From Kudoa neothunni (lineage: Eukaryota > Cnidaria), in the NCBI GenBank assembly GCA_964304625.1, contig OZ199838.1, forward strand, positions 11,842,001 through 11,906,000: a stretch of DNA of 64,000 nt. Reading direction: 5' to 3'. A program made the translations under genes and the position numbers. How positions within the stretch are numbered: position 1 is the stretch's first letter; each line of letters opens with the position of its first letter. Of this stretch, positions 24,681 through 37,284 are shown one piece after another. Below the pieces are notes generated by a model, which saw only the letters and a program-made list of their open reading frames with translations, was not told the DNA's origin and searched no databases.

Positions 24681-25276
24681 CTATAGATTGTAAATTTCCG
24701 GATCAATATTTACGAAGGAGTATTATATCCATTTATTGTCGAATGATTATCTCATCGAATTCATAAAACGGTATATAATACAATTGACGAACGATTAGTT
24801 CGGCATGAGATCTAATTTTTGGATAGCATGCAAACGGTGTTTATTTTTTTGTTAACTAACATTTTATATATTTAATTAAATATAACTAAAATATCATTGG
24901 ATCGAATAAAAGCTTTTTTAATATTTTTTATATAATTAAGAATATATAAGGATTCTCATAATATTGATTGCATATATATCGAAAATAAATTCGAAATTTT
25001 TATGAATAACCATGTTAAAAATTTTTGGAAAACAAGTAAATAAATATTTTTTACATTTCGAATAATGATTAATTAATAAAAACATAAATATAACGATAAA
25101 CGTGATCAGCATGATTTTTTATATAATCATAATTCATCTGGCAAATAAAAATTTATTTTATATAGGCTTAGATAAAACGTGATAAATAAATCTGAATAAA
25201 ATTTAATAATAAATAATAATTATCATTTCATTGAAAGTAAAATAATTATTTCGTTCAGTAGAAAGAGGAAAGCCGC

Positions 25277-27974
25277 TTAGTCACCAGCTCTAGTTGCTAC
25301 AAAAGCCACTCCTCCAATAACCACAGCCAAAGCACCCAACACTGCGAGGATGCTAAATAAAAGAATTATGAAATTTTTAACCATATTTCACATCAAAATT
25401 ACATCCACCAGTTCTTCTTCATCCAACCACTATATATAAAAAATAAATAGTTAAAATTCGTAATTTATATAATAATTATTATTACCCAGTCCCTTGTTCT
25501 ATACAAAATTATATAACAATATATAGATAACCTAATAACTTACTTCCAACTTCAATCTCTTCAATAAGTGCTGCAGATTGTCCATCGTCAGATAACAACT
25601 GATAACTGTAATTTATATCTATATCCTCAAATACAACGGAGCTTGCACAATCAATATCTTGATCAGTTGGTTTTCCTATCTTCTCAAATAAGAATTTATC
25701 CTCGGGATCTTTGGGATTGACGGCGTAGATAACCACATTACATAAATTCCCTGACTGAGTTTTGTCTGGTATGATGGTTAATCTCCTTTCGTAACCATCA
25801 AAAATGATGTCTGGTTTTACTTTATCATTATTTTTTCCTAAAAATAACGTTATAACGTTTTCAAATCAAGATTTAATCACTTAGCAGTCGCGACACTTGA
25901 TAAACTGTGTAATCAATGTGACCAGCATGAACCAACTCGATATTTATGGTTACATTCACTGGCAAATCCACCACTTCGAATCTGTGAGAACATAAACCCC
26001 AACATGGTTTTCCATCAGAACAGGTGGCTATTGTTTTTTTAAATCTTCTGGATCTCTTGTATCTCACGTAACATGTCATTTTTGGAAGATACGACTCATA
26101 TTCACTCCCTGCTCCTGGGATCATGAGCATTGTATCACCGAAAAAGAATGTTTGTGTCTCGCTGAATTGTATTGTTTCTAATCATACTAAGTATTTATAA
26201 TATAATATATGTATACTTGTGGCGAAAAACGAATTAACAGCATATTCAGCACTATTTTTTTCTGCTCCAATTTTCATCTCAAGAATGTATGCTGTGTTGG
26301 GAGTCAAAAGCTTTAGCGGTGTCTTATTGTCACATGCTTCAGGGCAAGCTTCATTTCTCTCTTCCCCACATATCGCAGTCATTGGTAAACCAGGTAGATT
26401 CGCGTGTACCAATGATGGAAAACACTTTGGTGTATTCTCAAGGTTTGATACTTGAAAACTAGCTGAGGTTGTTGTGATGTCAGATAACGTAACAGTATTT
26501 TTTGTATCTATAAAATATCGTAATTTATAATTTAGTTAAGCTTATACCTTTAATTTTATATTCTGCATATCCATGTCTAGTTCCAATTTTGACGGTATAA
26601 TCAGCATTAAGAGCACTATCTTGCCCATCCACGACCAATGTGGTGGCTCCACCACAGTACTTGAAACATTTGTCATTGACAGTACTTCCAGTCTGACTAC
26701 ATTTATCCTTAAAATCATTGCCAGTATCTTTAATTTTGAAATTGCATATCTCATTGTTCAAATATGGATTATGCATTTGTAATGAGAAATCTGTGTGTGG
26801 AGAGGTGGATTGAGAAGAAGTAAAAGGAACATATTGGTATTTGTTATCTTTATTGTAGAAAGACTTGTTAGCGTAAAACATGACTTTAGCTTGATTAGCC
26901 CCACAGTAAGAATAATAGGCATTGGACATTGAGTATCGAATTGGTATAGTAATGTTATGTAGATTACAGCTGTTATTTTCTACTTTAGCCAAAGTTCTAT
27001 CATGTTTTGTACTTTTAACTCGGCATTTATAGTTGTCAGTGCAGAAATTGTTAACTCCGAATTGCGCCTCTTCTTCACTTAATGTTACATTAGTTTCCGG
27101 AAGTCTTGGCATATCTATTAAAGAATAAGCTTAAAATTATAGGTAATACTATTATTTACCTGCTGGAATCGCTAATATATTAATTTTTCTTCCTTCGACA
27201 ATTCTGAAATAGTGCATCAATCGCCCACTATTGACATTAATCACAACTATCTGATTACATTTCGTTTCGCACACAGGTAGAATGTTTGCTTCAGTGGTTG
27301 CTCCAGATATTTTGCATATTGTCTCATTAAATTTTGCTCTAACTCCATTTCTAAATAAATGGTCTATTTTACAATCTTCATTTTCGTCTCCTTTCAGATA
27401 AATTGTAACTTCGTCCATGTATGTTGAGATTTCTTGATCAACTATAGGTATATCGTCTGGATTTATTGTAGTTTCGGGAGGAGGGGTAGTGGTAATAGTT
27501 TCGGTAGCATCAATCGAGATGTCACTATCAGTTGAAATGTCACTATCAGTTGAATTGTCACCCTCAGTTTCAGAATCATCTTTAATTTCTGGATTATCTT
27601 CAACCTCAGGATTGTCATCAGCACTAGCATCTCCATCAGCCTTAGGAGTACCTTCAACGCTAGATTCAACTTCGGTTCTAGAATCACCTCCAGCACTAGA
27701 ACTACTATCATCATTAGAAGTAATGGATTTCATAAATATCAAGGGAACATGTGACATTGAACTCTGGCTGTCTTTAGTAGCATCAGCAGCGGGTTGGGAG
27801 TCTCCTGCTGGATTTTCTACTGCTAATACTGGTGGTGGAGGGCGTAGAATTTGTTGAATGAAGTATTTGTGACAACATGCTAAATATGAATAAGAGAATT
27901 AAAATATGACAAAAAGTTAAATAGTTACTAGTTGTGAGAGCTGTTAAAAATACAAACAATATTGACAGCCTCAT
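25277..27974 (-). CDS. type-2 cysteine-module surface protein (gene D), intact
   Basis: Exons 27974-27929, 27879-27160, 27114-26548, 26507-26217, 26177-25881, 25837-25532, 25498-25486, 25429-25403 and 25352-25277 give 780 codons in frame. From exon 4 onward it is almost identical to gene B at a constant offset of 9664 bp. It differs in two places: the acidic linker of exon 2 (30 bases longer, different residues), and the end of exon 3, where the stretch after NNEICNF and the CSQTGSTVNDKCFKYC region match copy E, not B. Signal peptide, C-x3-C modules, 13-nt microexon, GWMKKNWW and the helix with TRAGD tail are all present. Confidence 0.83.
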
Positions 27975-28220
27975 TTAATTAATTCTTCGTTATTAATCCT
28001 TCATCGGAGTCATTGAAATCAATAAAATTACATCGTCAATAAAGGATAATAATGTCTAAAAATAAAAGTTAATCAATCCTAGTACCATGGGTGGTCAAAA
28101 ATTAATTGGTGCAATTAATTGATTGCAATAAAATCTCCAATTATAATTTAAAATTAAATTTTTCAAATTTATGATTCCGTTTTGCATTTATCTATCGCAG
28201 CGTTGTGTTTTTGTATGTTG
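27975..28220. other. 5' flank of gene D
   Basis: The first about 90 bases match the 5' flank of the other type-2 genes (ATTAATTCTTCGTTATTAAT, then a conserved block), so they are the likely shared promoter. Homology is then lost. Positions 28207-28220 are the left target duplication of the SINE. Confidence 0.5.
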
Positions 28221-28694
28221 TTTTTTTGTTTACAAGGTAAAACCACTGGCGCAACTTATTAGGTTGTGGAATTCTGGTTGGTCAGACCTCTTCCATTAAC
28301 GCTTTAGGCACCGCAAGACGTAGCATGAAACCCCGTCGCTTATCTTTATGCGGTAGTGTGGGGCTTTACCCCACTAAGCATCCCCGTCTCAGGGCGACCA
28401 CCATCCCAAACCCTATACCTTTAAGGACGTTGGCTCTGCGGGAACTGCAAACCATTTTGTCTGTCGATGGGTTCCGGAGATTCAAACTCCTATTCACGCT
28501 CATCCCACTTCATGCAAATCTGGCTGCCAGTGCATCCCACTCCACAGCGAGCGTACACGTTAACCACAGCCCCCAAATATGGGGTAGAGACCCACCGACA
28601 CGGAAGCAGTAGTCTGACCACCGGCGGATTCGAACCCATTACCTCAAGGTTCTGAGTCAGAGTGTCACACCAATGTGCTATCTGTCCACGGTTA
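28221..28694 (-). mobile_element. tRNA-derived SINE with perfect 14-bp target duplication
   Basis: A GC-richer 474-bp insert flanked on both sides by GTTTTTGTATGTTG (28207-28220 and 28695-28708). Read on the minus strand it begins GTGGACAGATAGCACATTGG. It has a Pol III A-box-like TAGCACATTGG (28680-28670) and a perfect B box GGTTCGAATCC (within 28637-28625), and ends in an A-rich tail at 28221. This is the layout of a tRNA-headed SINE moved by a LINE. The open frames here are shadows. A diverged partner lies at 61177-61385. Confidence 0.88.
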
Positions 28695-28708
28695 GTTTTT
28701 GTATGTTG

Positions 28709-29290
28709 AATACCGTTAGGGTTTGAAAAATCATGGCGCACCGACAACAAATGTGACCTACGACTGTTATATTGCAACGCTTGTATAGAAAAATATTTAG
28801 ATATCGATTATTTTATAAACTCATTTAAAATAAAATCCAATAATAGACATATATACATATATACATATAGTCGTTTCTAGATATGGCGCAACCAGTTAAT
28901 ATTAACCCATAGCGATTTTTCGTTCCCTTTTCGGCACGGTCTTCACACCTCTCTACAACTTACAATAATTTGTTTAATAATGTAATTCTAGGATATATGA
29001 TTCACATAAATAATTTCTATATAATACGAAAATATTAATTAAATATATTTCACATTGCGCCAGATACTGTTCTATATTACCCTTGTAAAGTGATCACTAC
29101 AAATAGAACAGGAATTCCACTTGGCTGTTATTTATAAATATTATATTTTCAATATATAATAATACAAAAACAAAAGTTTAATATAAGTGAAAATAAAACA
29201 AAAGGTATAAGAGTGCTACAAATAGTTATCAAAATAAAACGGTGCCGAAAAAGGCAAGATAAACAACCGACGTGCGATTTCTCAATTAAT
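28709..29290. other. spacer before a piggyBac remnant
   Basis: Contains TTAACCCATAGCG near 28902 and CCCTTTTCGGCACGG near 28920, which recurs inverted near 29252. These may be end and subterminal repeats of the piggyBac remnant that follows, but no matching right end was found. No genes. Confidence 0.35.
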
Positions 29291-29299
29291 CTTTTTGTT

Positions 29300-30600
29300 G
29301 CTCTCGCACTAAAAGCTTCAAGGTGAGGTACAGAAACTTAGTTGATGCTATCGAAAATATTGATAGCTTATCAAATACTGTTGATTTTGTGTTCATACCC
29401 CAAAATCTTATGGATACATTGGCTTATGAACGATATGAATTCGTTCACAGAGACTACGTCAACATTGATATTTGATTTGTTCCCGATATATGTGGCGAAG
29501 TAGAAATCCTCGTTAATTTCTAAAATGACGAAAATATCGAAAATGGCGGATCATTATTATATAAAATCATCCCCTGTTTCGTTCAACCACGAACGCAATA
29601 AATGAAGACATGACAACCTATAGTACAGACGATATCTATAATGATTACTCAGACATGTATGAGTCGTATGAAAATTTTCTTGAATTTGTTAATGAAAACT
29701 TGTTATTACATATCGTAAAAAGAAAATTTGCTCGTTAAACAAAAGAACAACCATAAATTTCATTTGACGATAAAGGAACTCAAATGTTTCGTCGGAATTT
29801 AACTATTAAGGGGATATAATAAATTATCCCAGAAACGTATGTAATGGGAATCTACTACGGGAGGTGACGTTTAACTAGTGAAAAAGTCAATTTCATGCAG
29901 TAGATTCAAGTTAATAAAGATACACCTACATTTTGACGACAATTCAGAGTTGTTTAAAAATGATTAACTTTTCAAAGTAAGGCCACTACTTGAAAAAAAT
30001 GAATTACAATCTTAAAAAATTTGATTTTTTTCATAACTTTGCAATTGACGAGCATATGATACCATACACCGGTTATCACACCCGCAAAGTGTACATGTAA
30101 GGGAAACCGGTTCGTTTTGGCTTAAAGAAATGGAGTTTAGCATCTTTTAATGGTTATGTTTCAGCTTTCATGCGTACTCTGGTAGGTTAGAATTGTATTG
30201 CAAATATTTTGGTTTAGGCGATAATGTTGTGTTAAAATTAATCAAAGAACTTGATGGAAGAAGTGATATTCGTGTTTTTTTTGGATAATTTTTTCATCTC
30301 ATAAATTAATGGCTGAAATGAAGAAGAGAGATGCAAATGTCATGTGAACAGTGAGGTTAAAGCGGACGTTTAAATGCCCATCGATAGATCCTAAGGTAAT
30401 GGAAAAGAAACCTAGAGGTTTTTATTAGACCAACGAAGATTTTTCAACCAAGATAATTGATTTTTATTGGGATGATCGCAACCAACTGACTTTATCAGCA
30501 ATATGCTTTCTGTTGAGCTGGCTCAACATTCAAAACTTTGTTGTTAAATCAGAAAGTGGCACAGTAGTGTATGGATCGTGCGCAATATGGCTCCAACGCA
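29300..30600 (+). mobile_element. degenerate piggyBac transposon
   Basis: Broken frames give, in order, a piggyBac-type N-domain (LTIKELKCFVG, LLRGYNKLSQKRM near 29760-29840), the region of the first catalytic Asp (FAIDEHMIPYTGYHTRKVYM near 30040-30095), GKPVRFGLKKWSLASFNGYV, and the region of the second (FFLDNFF near 30275). Numerous stops and shifts show it is an old fossil copy. Ends were not identified. Confidence 0.75.
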
Positions 30601-30829
30601 ATTTTTAAAATTACTTGCCTGCTACTTATTTTGTTTTAATTCAAATTTAAATGGACAGTTCAATAAAAAATAAATAATTTTTCAACAAATAATTGATTTT
30701 CAACAAAATATTAATGCTGAAAACTTACTGTATGGATCCAACGTAAAAATGGTTCGAGCGCAGCGCTTAATCTGAACTTTGCAAAAAAATAATGGATGAG
30801 TCGAAAATTTTAGCGAAACGAAACCACTT

Positions 30830-31510
30830 TACACTACCAAAAACCCCGATATTACAAGGTTTTACGAGTTCATATCATATAACAAAGATGTTAAGTTTCA
30901 AGCGACGGAAAGGTTTATCAATAAAATAGCACGATAATAAAAAGGTCTAAATGACCAGTTCCATTTTTGTATTTTTTCTTGAAAAATAGAATAGGAAACC
31001 CACCAAAAAATATTCGTCTAATGTAACACTGCAATTTTTCTTCGAACACAACCAGTGTGCTTCAGCCACTGGATCATGGAATTATTATAGTTTTAAAATG
31101 ATGCACAAAAGAAATCTAATTACGTCATTTATGCATCAGATCGAATTTCAAAATTGTGGCTACATTACAACTAATGTCATAGATGTTATTTATTTGACAA
31201 TCAAATTATGAGAATATACTAATACGAAAACCATAGTTAACTGCTTTAGGAAATCAATTTTCCTCTCTGAAAATCAACTAGATGATGATTCCTATGATGT
31301 TCCTGACGATAATCAATTAAATATGGCATAATTGAGCTAATTGAAGGGGAAAAATCACTAGAATTAACAAATCCTATTGAAGAAACTCTTGAAGCAGCAC
31401 AGTCGACGCCCCTGATATTTTGACAACACCAGATTTCCTTGACTTCAACAGGAATGATGACGACTCTGATTATACTGATAAAGTTATTATATCAAACCAA
31501 GAGTAACCAT
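30830..31510 (+). mobile_element. Tigger/pogo transposon fragment
   Basis: PKNIRLM then SSNTTSVLQPLDHGIIIVLK (30999-31096) is the conserved end of the DDE_1 domain of pogo/Tigger transposases. VNCFRKSIFLSENQLDDDSY (near 31235-31290) is the tail that usually follows. Only the 3' part of the gene is left and several stops interrupt it. Neither terminal repeat was identified. Confidence 0.72.
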
Positions 31511-31695
31511 ATTAATTTGCAAAAGTTAGAACACTCTTTCTAAATAAAATTTTGTCAATGCTTTATAATATAAACCGAACTTAAACTGGCTGACTCAGTA
31601 TTTAAACAATTTTTTCAGAACAAAAAATATAGAACCACATTTTAATAACAAAAGGTATACAAGTTATTTTTTGCTTAAAATTAAATTATTATTAA

Positions 31696-33891
31696 TTAAC
31701 CCATTCAGGTTTTCAATATTAAAAAATTATAAGAATTAAAATTATTATATATTATTAATAGAAAATTATTAATTTGAATATAAAATTAAACTGAGATAAT
31801 AGGTTAAAAAAATATTGCGATTTTATGAATGTATCATTTTCGATACATAAAACCCCCGAGAACGTGCATGCGCAAAAAATATAACTCAATTAATTAATAT
31901 TATATAAGAATAATTGTTTTAATTATATTATTACGACATTATATTGAAAATTATTAGTCAACTGTGAAATAGGGCGATGCATTTTGTATGGAGTCTGGTG
32001 GAGCACCCTTTACAAAAATATACGGTGATTTTATGGCATATGGCGCATCTCAGTCTTTTTCCAGATTTATCAGTTGTTATTAGGGGCTTTGGGCACATAT
32101 TAGATTTAATAATTTGAGATAATTTGGATTTTTTCTTGTTAGGTACATCATATGAGGGTTTTATCAAATTTGACACGATTGCTCTGGTGTGCTCTAAAAG
32201 ATCAATAGGTTTGTCTGTTAAGGAATTATAAATTTTCCAGGAGTTAACAACACACATGGATATCAGGTTTGTGAAAATTGGCCGATACCATTTTTTTCAT
32301 CTTATAGAAATTCTATAATTGGCAATACCATTATCGGCCAAATCAACACCACCCATGTTTTTGTTGTATTTATGTATCATTTGAGGCTGGTCCATAATTA
32401 TATTTTTGTTATCCTTTTTGGAGTATTTTTTTATGGATACTAATGGATAACATGTGTAGTGGTTGTTCATTACAATAACCGGCTTCGTGTCATTCCATTG
32501 GGAACAATAAATTTGATGAGAATCTTCATATTGTTCGAAATATCCTCTTTTATTTTTGGAAAAAACATTAGAGCAAAAAAGAGGACACTTCCCAGTTCGA
32601 TTCGGTCTTACTGTGCCAGTAGCCGCCTCATTCATTTCCTTCAACAACTTTAGTAATTTGTAGGATGTAAAGAAGTTATCAATATAAAGATCCACTTCAT
32701 TTAAATCATCAATATCCTTTAGAAAATTTAAAACCACATTCTCACCGAGACAAAATTGGTTATTTGCTCTTTCTTTACCGCAATAAATTTTGAAGCTGTA
32801 TATATGACCAGACTTGCTGGCCATAATCCATAACTTGAATCCGAACCTTACTGGTTTGCCTTTTATAAACATTTTTGCCGAGTGCATACCAAAATAAGGC
32901 ACCATTTGTTCATCAATTGATAATGTTTTATCAAAAATCCCGAACTTTTTAAAATTAGCATTCAATTTATCGATTAACGGCCTTAATTTAGCTATTTTAT
33001 CGCTTACATCGATTGAGTTGTTATCAGCAAAGTGTACATAACTTTTAATTTCTTTAAAACGTTTTAAAGTCATGGCTTTTTTAACTAATTGGACGCCAGA
33101 GTTTTCGGCAGTTTCCCAATACATTTTCTGTCTTGGTAAGTTATGATAACCAGATAATATAAGTATGCCTATGAAATTTTTCATTTCATCAACAGATACG
33201 TGAAAGTCATGATCACTCCTCTGGCGAGAGTAAATATTTGTCTGCTTAACTATTTTCAATACAAGATTGTCATCAAATAATTGCTTATATATTTCATATG
33301 AATCTAAATTTTGTTAAAATAACAGATTTAATTAAAAAAATCTTTTCATTAAATTCTGTTTCTCCCGGGCCCCCTAAAGTAGTAAATATTTCAACATGAC
33401 TCGCAATATCATGGATATCATTGTCTCTGATGATGTTATCGCAAATTTCGTCTAAATTTTCGATTGCATCAGGTAATTTTAAATACTCAGTGACGTTCAT
33501 TTTGAGAGTTTACCGAAAACACGTGGGTTTTATGTATCGAAAATGATACACGCGGTAAAGTATATTATTTCCGCAATCAGTTTAGGTATGATGTTTAAAT
33601 TGAATATAATGTAAAATTAATTCAAAAGATAATATATGTTAGCAGTTGTAGTTTCTTCTAGCGCAATAGAAACATTTTTTCGTTCTAATGCTCATACTTA
33701 GGCGGACGGAAAAAAAAAAGAATCAATAAAACTTCCAAATAAATAATTTTACATTTATATCGTTATATTATAAACAATTTTTATTTTTTACTTAAACTAA
33801 AATGGAAAAAAGCGGATATATTATTTATATATAGATATACAATCGAAATACTGGTGTATCATTTTCGATACATAAAACCCGAATGAGTTAA
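31696..33891 (-). mobile_element. piggyBac transposon, nearly intact
   Basis: A 2196-bp unit bounded by TTAA on both sides. The left end is TTAACCCATTCAGGTTTT and the right end, reverse-complemented, is TTAACTCATTCGGGTTTT. A 25-bp subterminal motif (GTATCATTTTCGATAC plus CATAAAACCC after it) occurs three times: 31831-31855, inverted at 33525-33549, and 33856-33880. The repeats are candidate transposase-binding sites. The transposase gene fills most of the interior. Confidence 0.93.
31958..33500 (-). CDS. piggyBac transposase with zinc-binding C-terminus
   Basis: Reads from MNVTEYLKLPDAIENLD (33500) to a C-terminus ending about 31958, roughly 510 codons, a normal size. The catalytic triad is in place: SIDEQMVPYFG, YIDNFFTSY and MGGVDLADN. 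A cysteine-rich finger follows (CAICHKITVYFCKGC). Only two lesions are visible: one frameshift near 33310, and one in-frame stop near 32315, just after NYRISIR, with homology continuing straight on to WYRPIFTNLISMCVVNSW. So it is a recently dead copy, or an active one with sequence errors. Confidence 0.9.
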
Positions 33892-33899
33892 ACACAGTT

Positions 33900-35145
33900 A
33901 TTTTCCCCAACGCATGCGTTATTCGAATGTGTCCAGTGCTAAAATGGATGCAACGCAGTGGTTTTCGTCTTCCCTATTTCTGCGTCACATCCATACATTA
34001 CTGTATCTATCAAATGTTGCGATTTTATGCTAAAGATACAAGAACTGAACGTAAGAAAAAGTCAAATGATAATTTCGAGGCGATCCGAAACGTTTTTCAA
34101 ACTTTCAATAATAATAGTCTGAAAAATTTTTGGTCAGGACCCTACGTCACTGTGGATGAAAGGTTGGTGAAATTTAGAGAAAAACGCCCCTTCCAGGTAT
34201 GTATGAGGTCTAAGCCAGGTCTTTGTGGCATCAAATTATGGGTGGCCGCAGATGCCGAAACATCATATCTTCTAAACATACAGCCTTATACGGGAAAGGT
34301 TGGCGGATTAAGAGGGATGAACCAAGGTGCAAGGGTAGTAAAAGACCTTATTTCACCTTTTTACGGCACATGTCGAAGAGTTACAGTCGACAACTTCTTT
34401 ACGTCTATTCCACGCGCCTAGGAACCACTTTCAAATAAACTAACTTTGACTAGAACTATCCGATCCAACAAACGCGAGATTCCTAAAGAATTCCTCAAAA
34501 ATTCTAGGCGTGAGGTTTGCTCGTCAATTTTCGGCTTTCATGGAGACCTCACTTTGGTCTCATATGCCCCAAACAAAATTACACTGTGAACCTTCTCTCA
34601 ACCGAACATAACGATTGTTTGATTGAAAATGAGAAGAGAAAACGATTTAGTGTAATTATTCATTGCAATAAAACAAAATGACTGTGCTTTATTCCTGTTC
34701 AAAACCAACACGCAAATGGCCAATGAAAATTTGTATGGATCTGCTAGACATTGCAGGTTTAAACTCTTATATCTTATTTACCAAAAAATATCACAAATGT
34801 CAAAAAAATAATAAAAGCAGGAGACAATACTTTATTAGAGAGCTATCCATTGATTTGGCCAGAGAAAATGTTTCTCGACGCTAAACAAATTCTGAAAGAT
34901 TACCAATCTACATAAAGTATGGTTTTGGTATTTTTGATGATAATAATAACGATAATAATAATAATAATAAATCAATAAAATCGAATTTACCACAGTTACC
35001 AAATAGAAAAAGATGTTCCTTGTGCCCAAGAAATGTCGACAAGAAAACAATGCTAATGTGCTTCAATTGTCGAAAATTCGTGTGTGCAAAACACAGAGCC
35101 CAAAAAAATATTATTGTATGTACCGGATGCAGCAAATAGTTTCTT
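33900..35145 (+). mobile_element. truncated piggyBac transposon, second family
   Basis: Plus-strand fragments include VTVDERLVKFREKRPFQVCM, GIKLWVAADAETSYLLNIQ and RVTVDNFFTS (first and second Asp). After a gap comes KPTRKWPMKICMDLLDIAGL, then a C-terminal zinc module (KRCSLCPRNVDKKTMLMC, CAKHRA, CTGCSK). The N-terminus is missing and a stop follows DNFFTS. It abuts the right TTAA of the piggyBac at 31696-33891, whose insertion may have removed or displaced its start. Confidence 0.78.
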
Positions 35146-35522
35146 TTTAAACAGTGATTATATAGATCTTACTCGATGTAACTATTTAAGCGCCATTTAT
35201 GATACGCTGATTTTATTGCATCTTTGGTTCTGCATTACTTTTGAAACGAAAAACTATAATTCTGTGGGAAAAATTAAAATATCTAACGTCTAGTATTAAA
35301 TCTTGTTTCAAAAAAAGGAAAATTTTATTATTTATGCAATTCTGTTACGTAAGGATTATTTTTTTAACTGTTTGGTGTAATACTTTGTGGTATAATTATT
35401 TTGCTTTTTCTATATGCTAAAAATAAAATCGTTAATTGACATCCAACATTCAAACAAAGGATAAAAACATTCGGAGAAAACGAAGAATGCAGCTAAAATA
35501 TGTGGTATAGTTAAAAATTTGT

Positions 35523-37276
35523 GTTAAAGTTTAGTTCCTCCCCTTCGGCGTCCGCCGGTTAACCGTCATAGATAATAATCAGGGTTCACGCTGTTTACAC
35601 TTTCCGGAGTATGTTTCCTGAAGTCTTCACTTACAAAAATTTAGATAACCTAAATTTTGAAGACCTATGTTACTTCGAGGATCATCCTGAAGATTTAATT
35701 ATTTTTTTCCAGCAACTTGATTTGCTACCAACATCAATGGTTTGTTCTTGTTAAGGTCGAATGATACTTTCTCCAAGGAACAATACTGTTGATGGCTACA
35801 GTTTTCTGCTGTTGTTTCAAGTCATGCAAGAAGGAATTTTCGTTACGAAAGAACACGTTTTTTCCACCTAGCCCAACTTTCTCTGTATCAAATTTTAAAG
35901 ATTTTATATTTTTGGGGCGTGGGAGCGACGGAACAATCTTTCTTAATGAAAGAATGCTGTATTAATTCTTCCGCCATTATTGTGGCTTGGAAAAATTTTA
36001 TACGTGACATTTGTTTGAGTAACTTCATTTGTGACCCAAACAAAGTGGTGGTCCTGGCGTACAAGTCCAAATAGACGAAAGTCGAATCTGTAAGAGGAAG
36101 TTTGGGATTGGTAGAATCCTAAAAAATCAATGTTTATGGATAGTTGGTGGATGAGGATGGAAGAGTCTCTATTGTGGAAACCGAAAAGAGAGACACTCCC
36201 ACTCCCGAAAATATTATTACCACTCATGTTAAAAGGGGATCTGTTATACATACAGATGGATGGCCTGCCTATAGTTCATTCGTTGAACTAGGTTATGAAT
36301 ACGGTCATGAGACAGTAATTCATGATAGGGAGTTTGTCTCGTCTACAGGAATCCACAACAATCGAATTGAAGGACTGTGGAGCGCGTTTAATTGAAAATA
36401 TCGCTTCCTATATTGCCGAATGGATATTTAGAAGACTCCACAGGAAGCGTGTTCTTTCTAAACTTTTAGAAGCAATTAAACATACTTATATTTGTGGATT
36501 TTATTTTATTGTAAAAATTTATATAATCATGTCTTTTTCCAATCGTCAATGGATAAATATCTATAGTGAATTACGGCATTGTTAGGTTTCATTTTAATTA
36601 GTGTTGAGTGTTAACCTATTATTTTTTATAATGATTGTATACATATTTATCAAATAAATTAAAATTTTTGTATAAAATAACAAAATCTTCCGAAAATTAA
36701 GTTAACAGACAGATTATTTTATATTAACTTAGGCTCATTAGGGTACAATTAAATAGAAATGGCATATGTGATTTTTATCCATCTAAAAACTATTAAAAAT
36801 TACATTAAGATACAAATATCATGAGTCGATATATTGTTTTAGTTTATAAATTAAAAAAAAGGACAAAATATAAAAAATATTTACTATGTATCTTTAAAAT
36901 GTAATCTTATTTTAGGTTTGATACCGTTATCTATCATTTGTTTTAAAAAATAACAAATAAAATCCATAATTAAATCAATGATATCTATAACACCATAAAA
37001 AATATTCGTTTATATATAATTCTCAAGTTTAATGATAAAAACATATATTAACTTATTTCATATTATTTTGTTGTGCACGTAAATTGACATCTTATTTTAT
37101 AATTTATAACATTTATAATAATAAATATTATACTTTTCTCATTGATATATTTTGTTTAATTACATCTAACTGAAGTAAACTGGATTTTACTGGGTTTATA
37201 TTTTATGGAACGTGACCCGATTATAACCGATGGCGGGTAACCGGGGGACGCCAAAGGGGGAACAGAACTTTAACCC
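35523..37276 (+). mobile_element. Merlin DNA transposon
   Basis: Terminal inverted repeats start GTTAAAGTT on the left and GGGTTAAAGTTCTGTTCC on the right (reverse-complemented), and stay similar for about 45 bp (shared GGCGTC and CGGTTA blocks). They are flanked by a perfect 8-bp duplication AAATTTGT (35515-35522 and 37277-37284). The interior codes for an IS1016/IS1595-type DDE protein: QIDESRICKRKFGIGRILKN, IHTDGWPAYSSF and GIHNNRIEGLWSAFN. Merlin is the eukaryotic relative of IS1016. The frame is broken in a few places. The A/T-rich part from 36590 to the right repeat codes for nothing. Confidence 0.88.
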
Positions 37277-37284
37277 AAATTTGT

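Noticed and set aside
28625-28690. tRNA gene on the minus strand
   Set aside because: A and B boxes are present, but the acceptor and anticodon stems do not pair convincingly and the sequence continues into a SINE body, so it is the SINE promoter and not a working tRNA.
28325-28777. Open frames on both strands in a GC-richer patch
   Set aside because: They lie wholly in or across the SINE, with its tRNA-like head and target duplications; no protein motif supports them.
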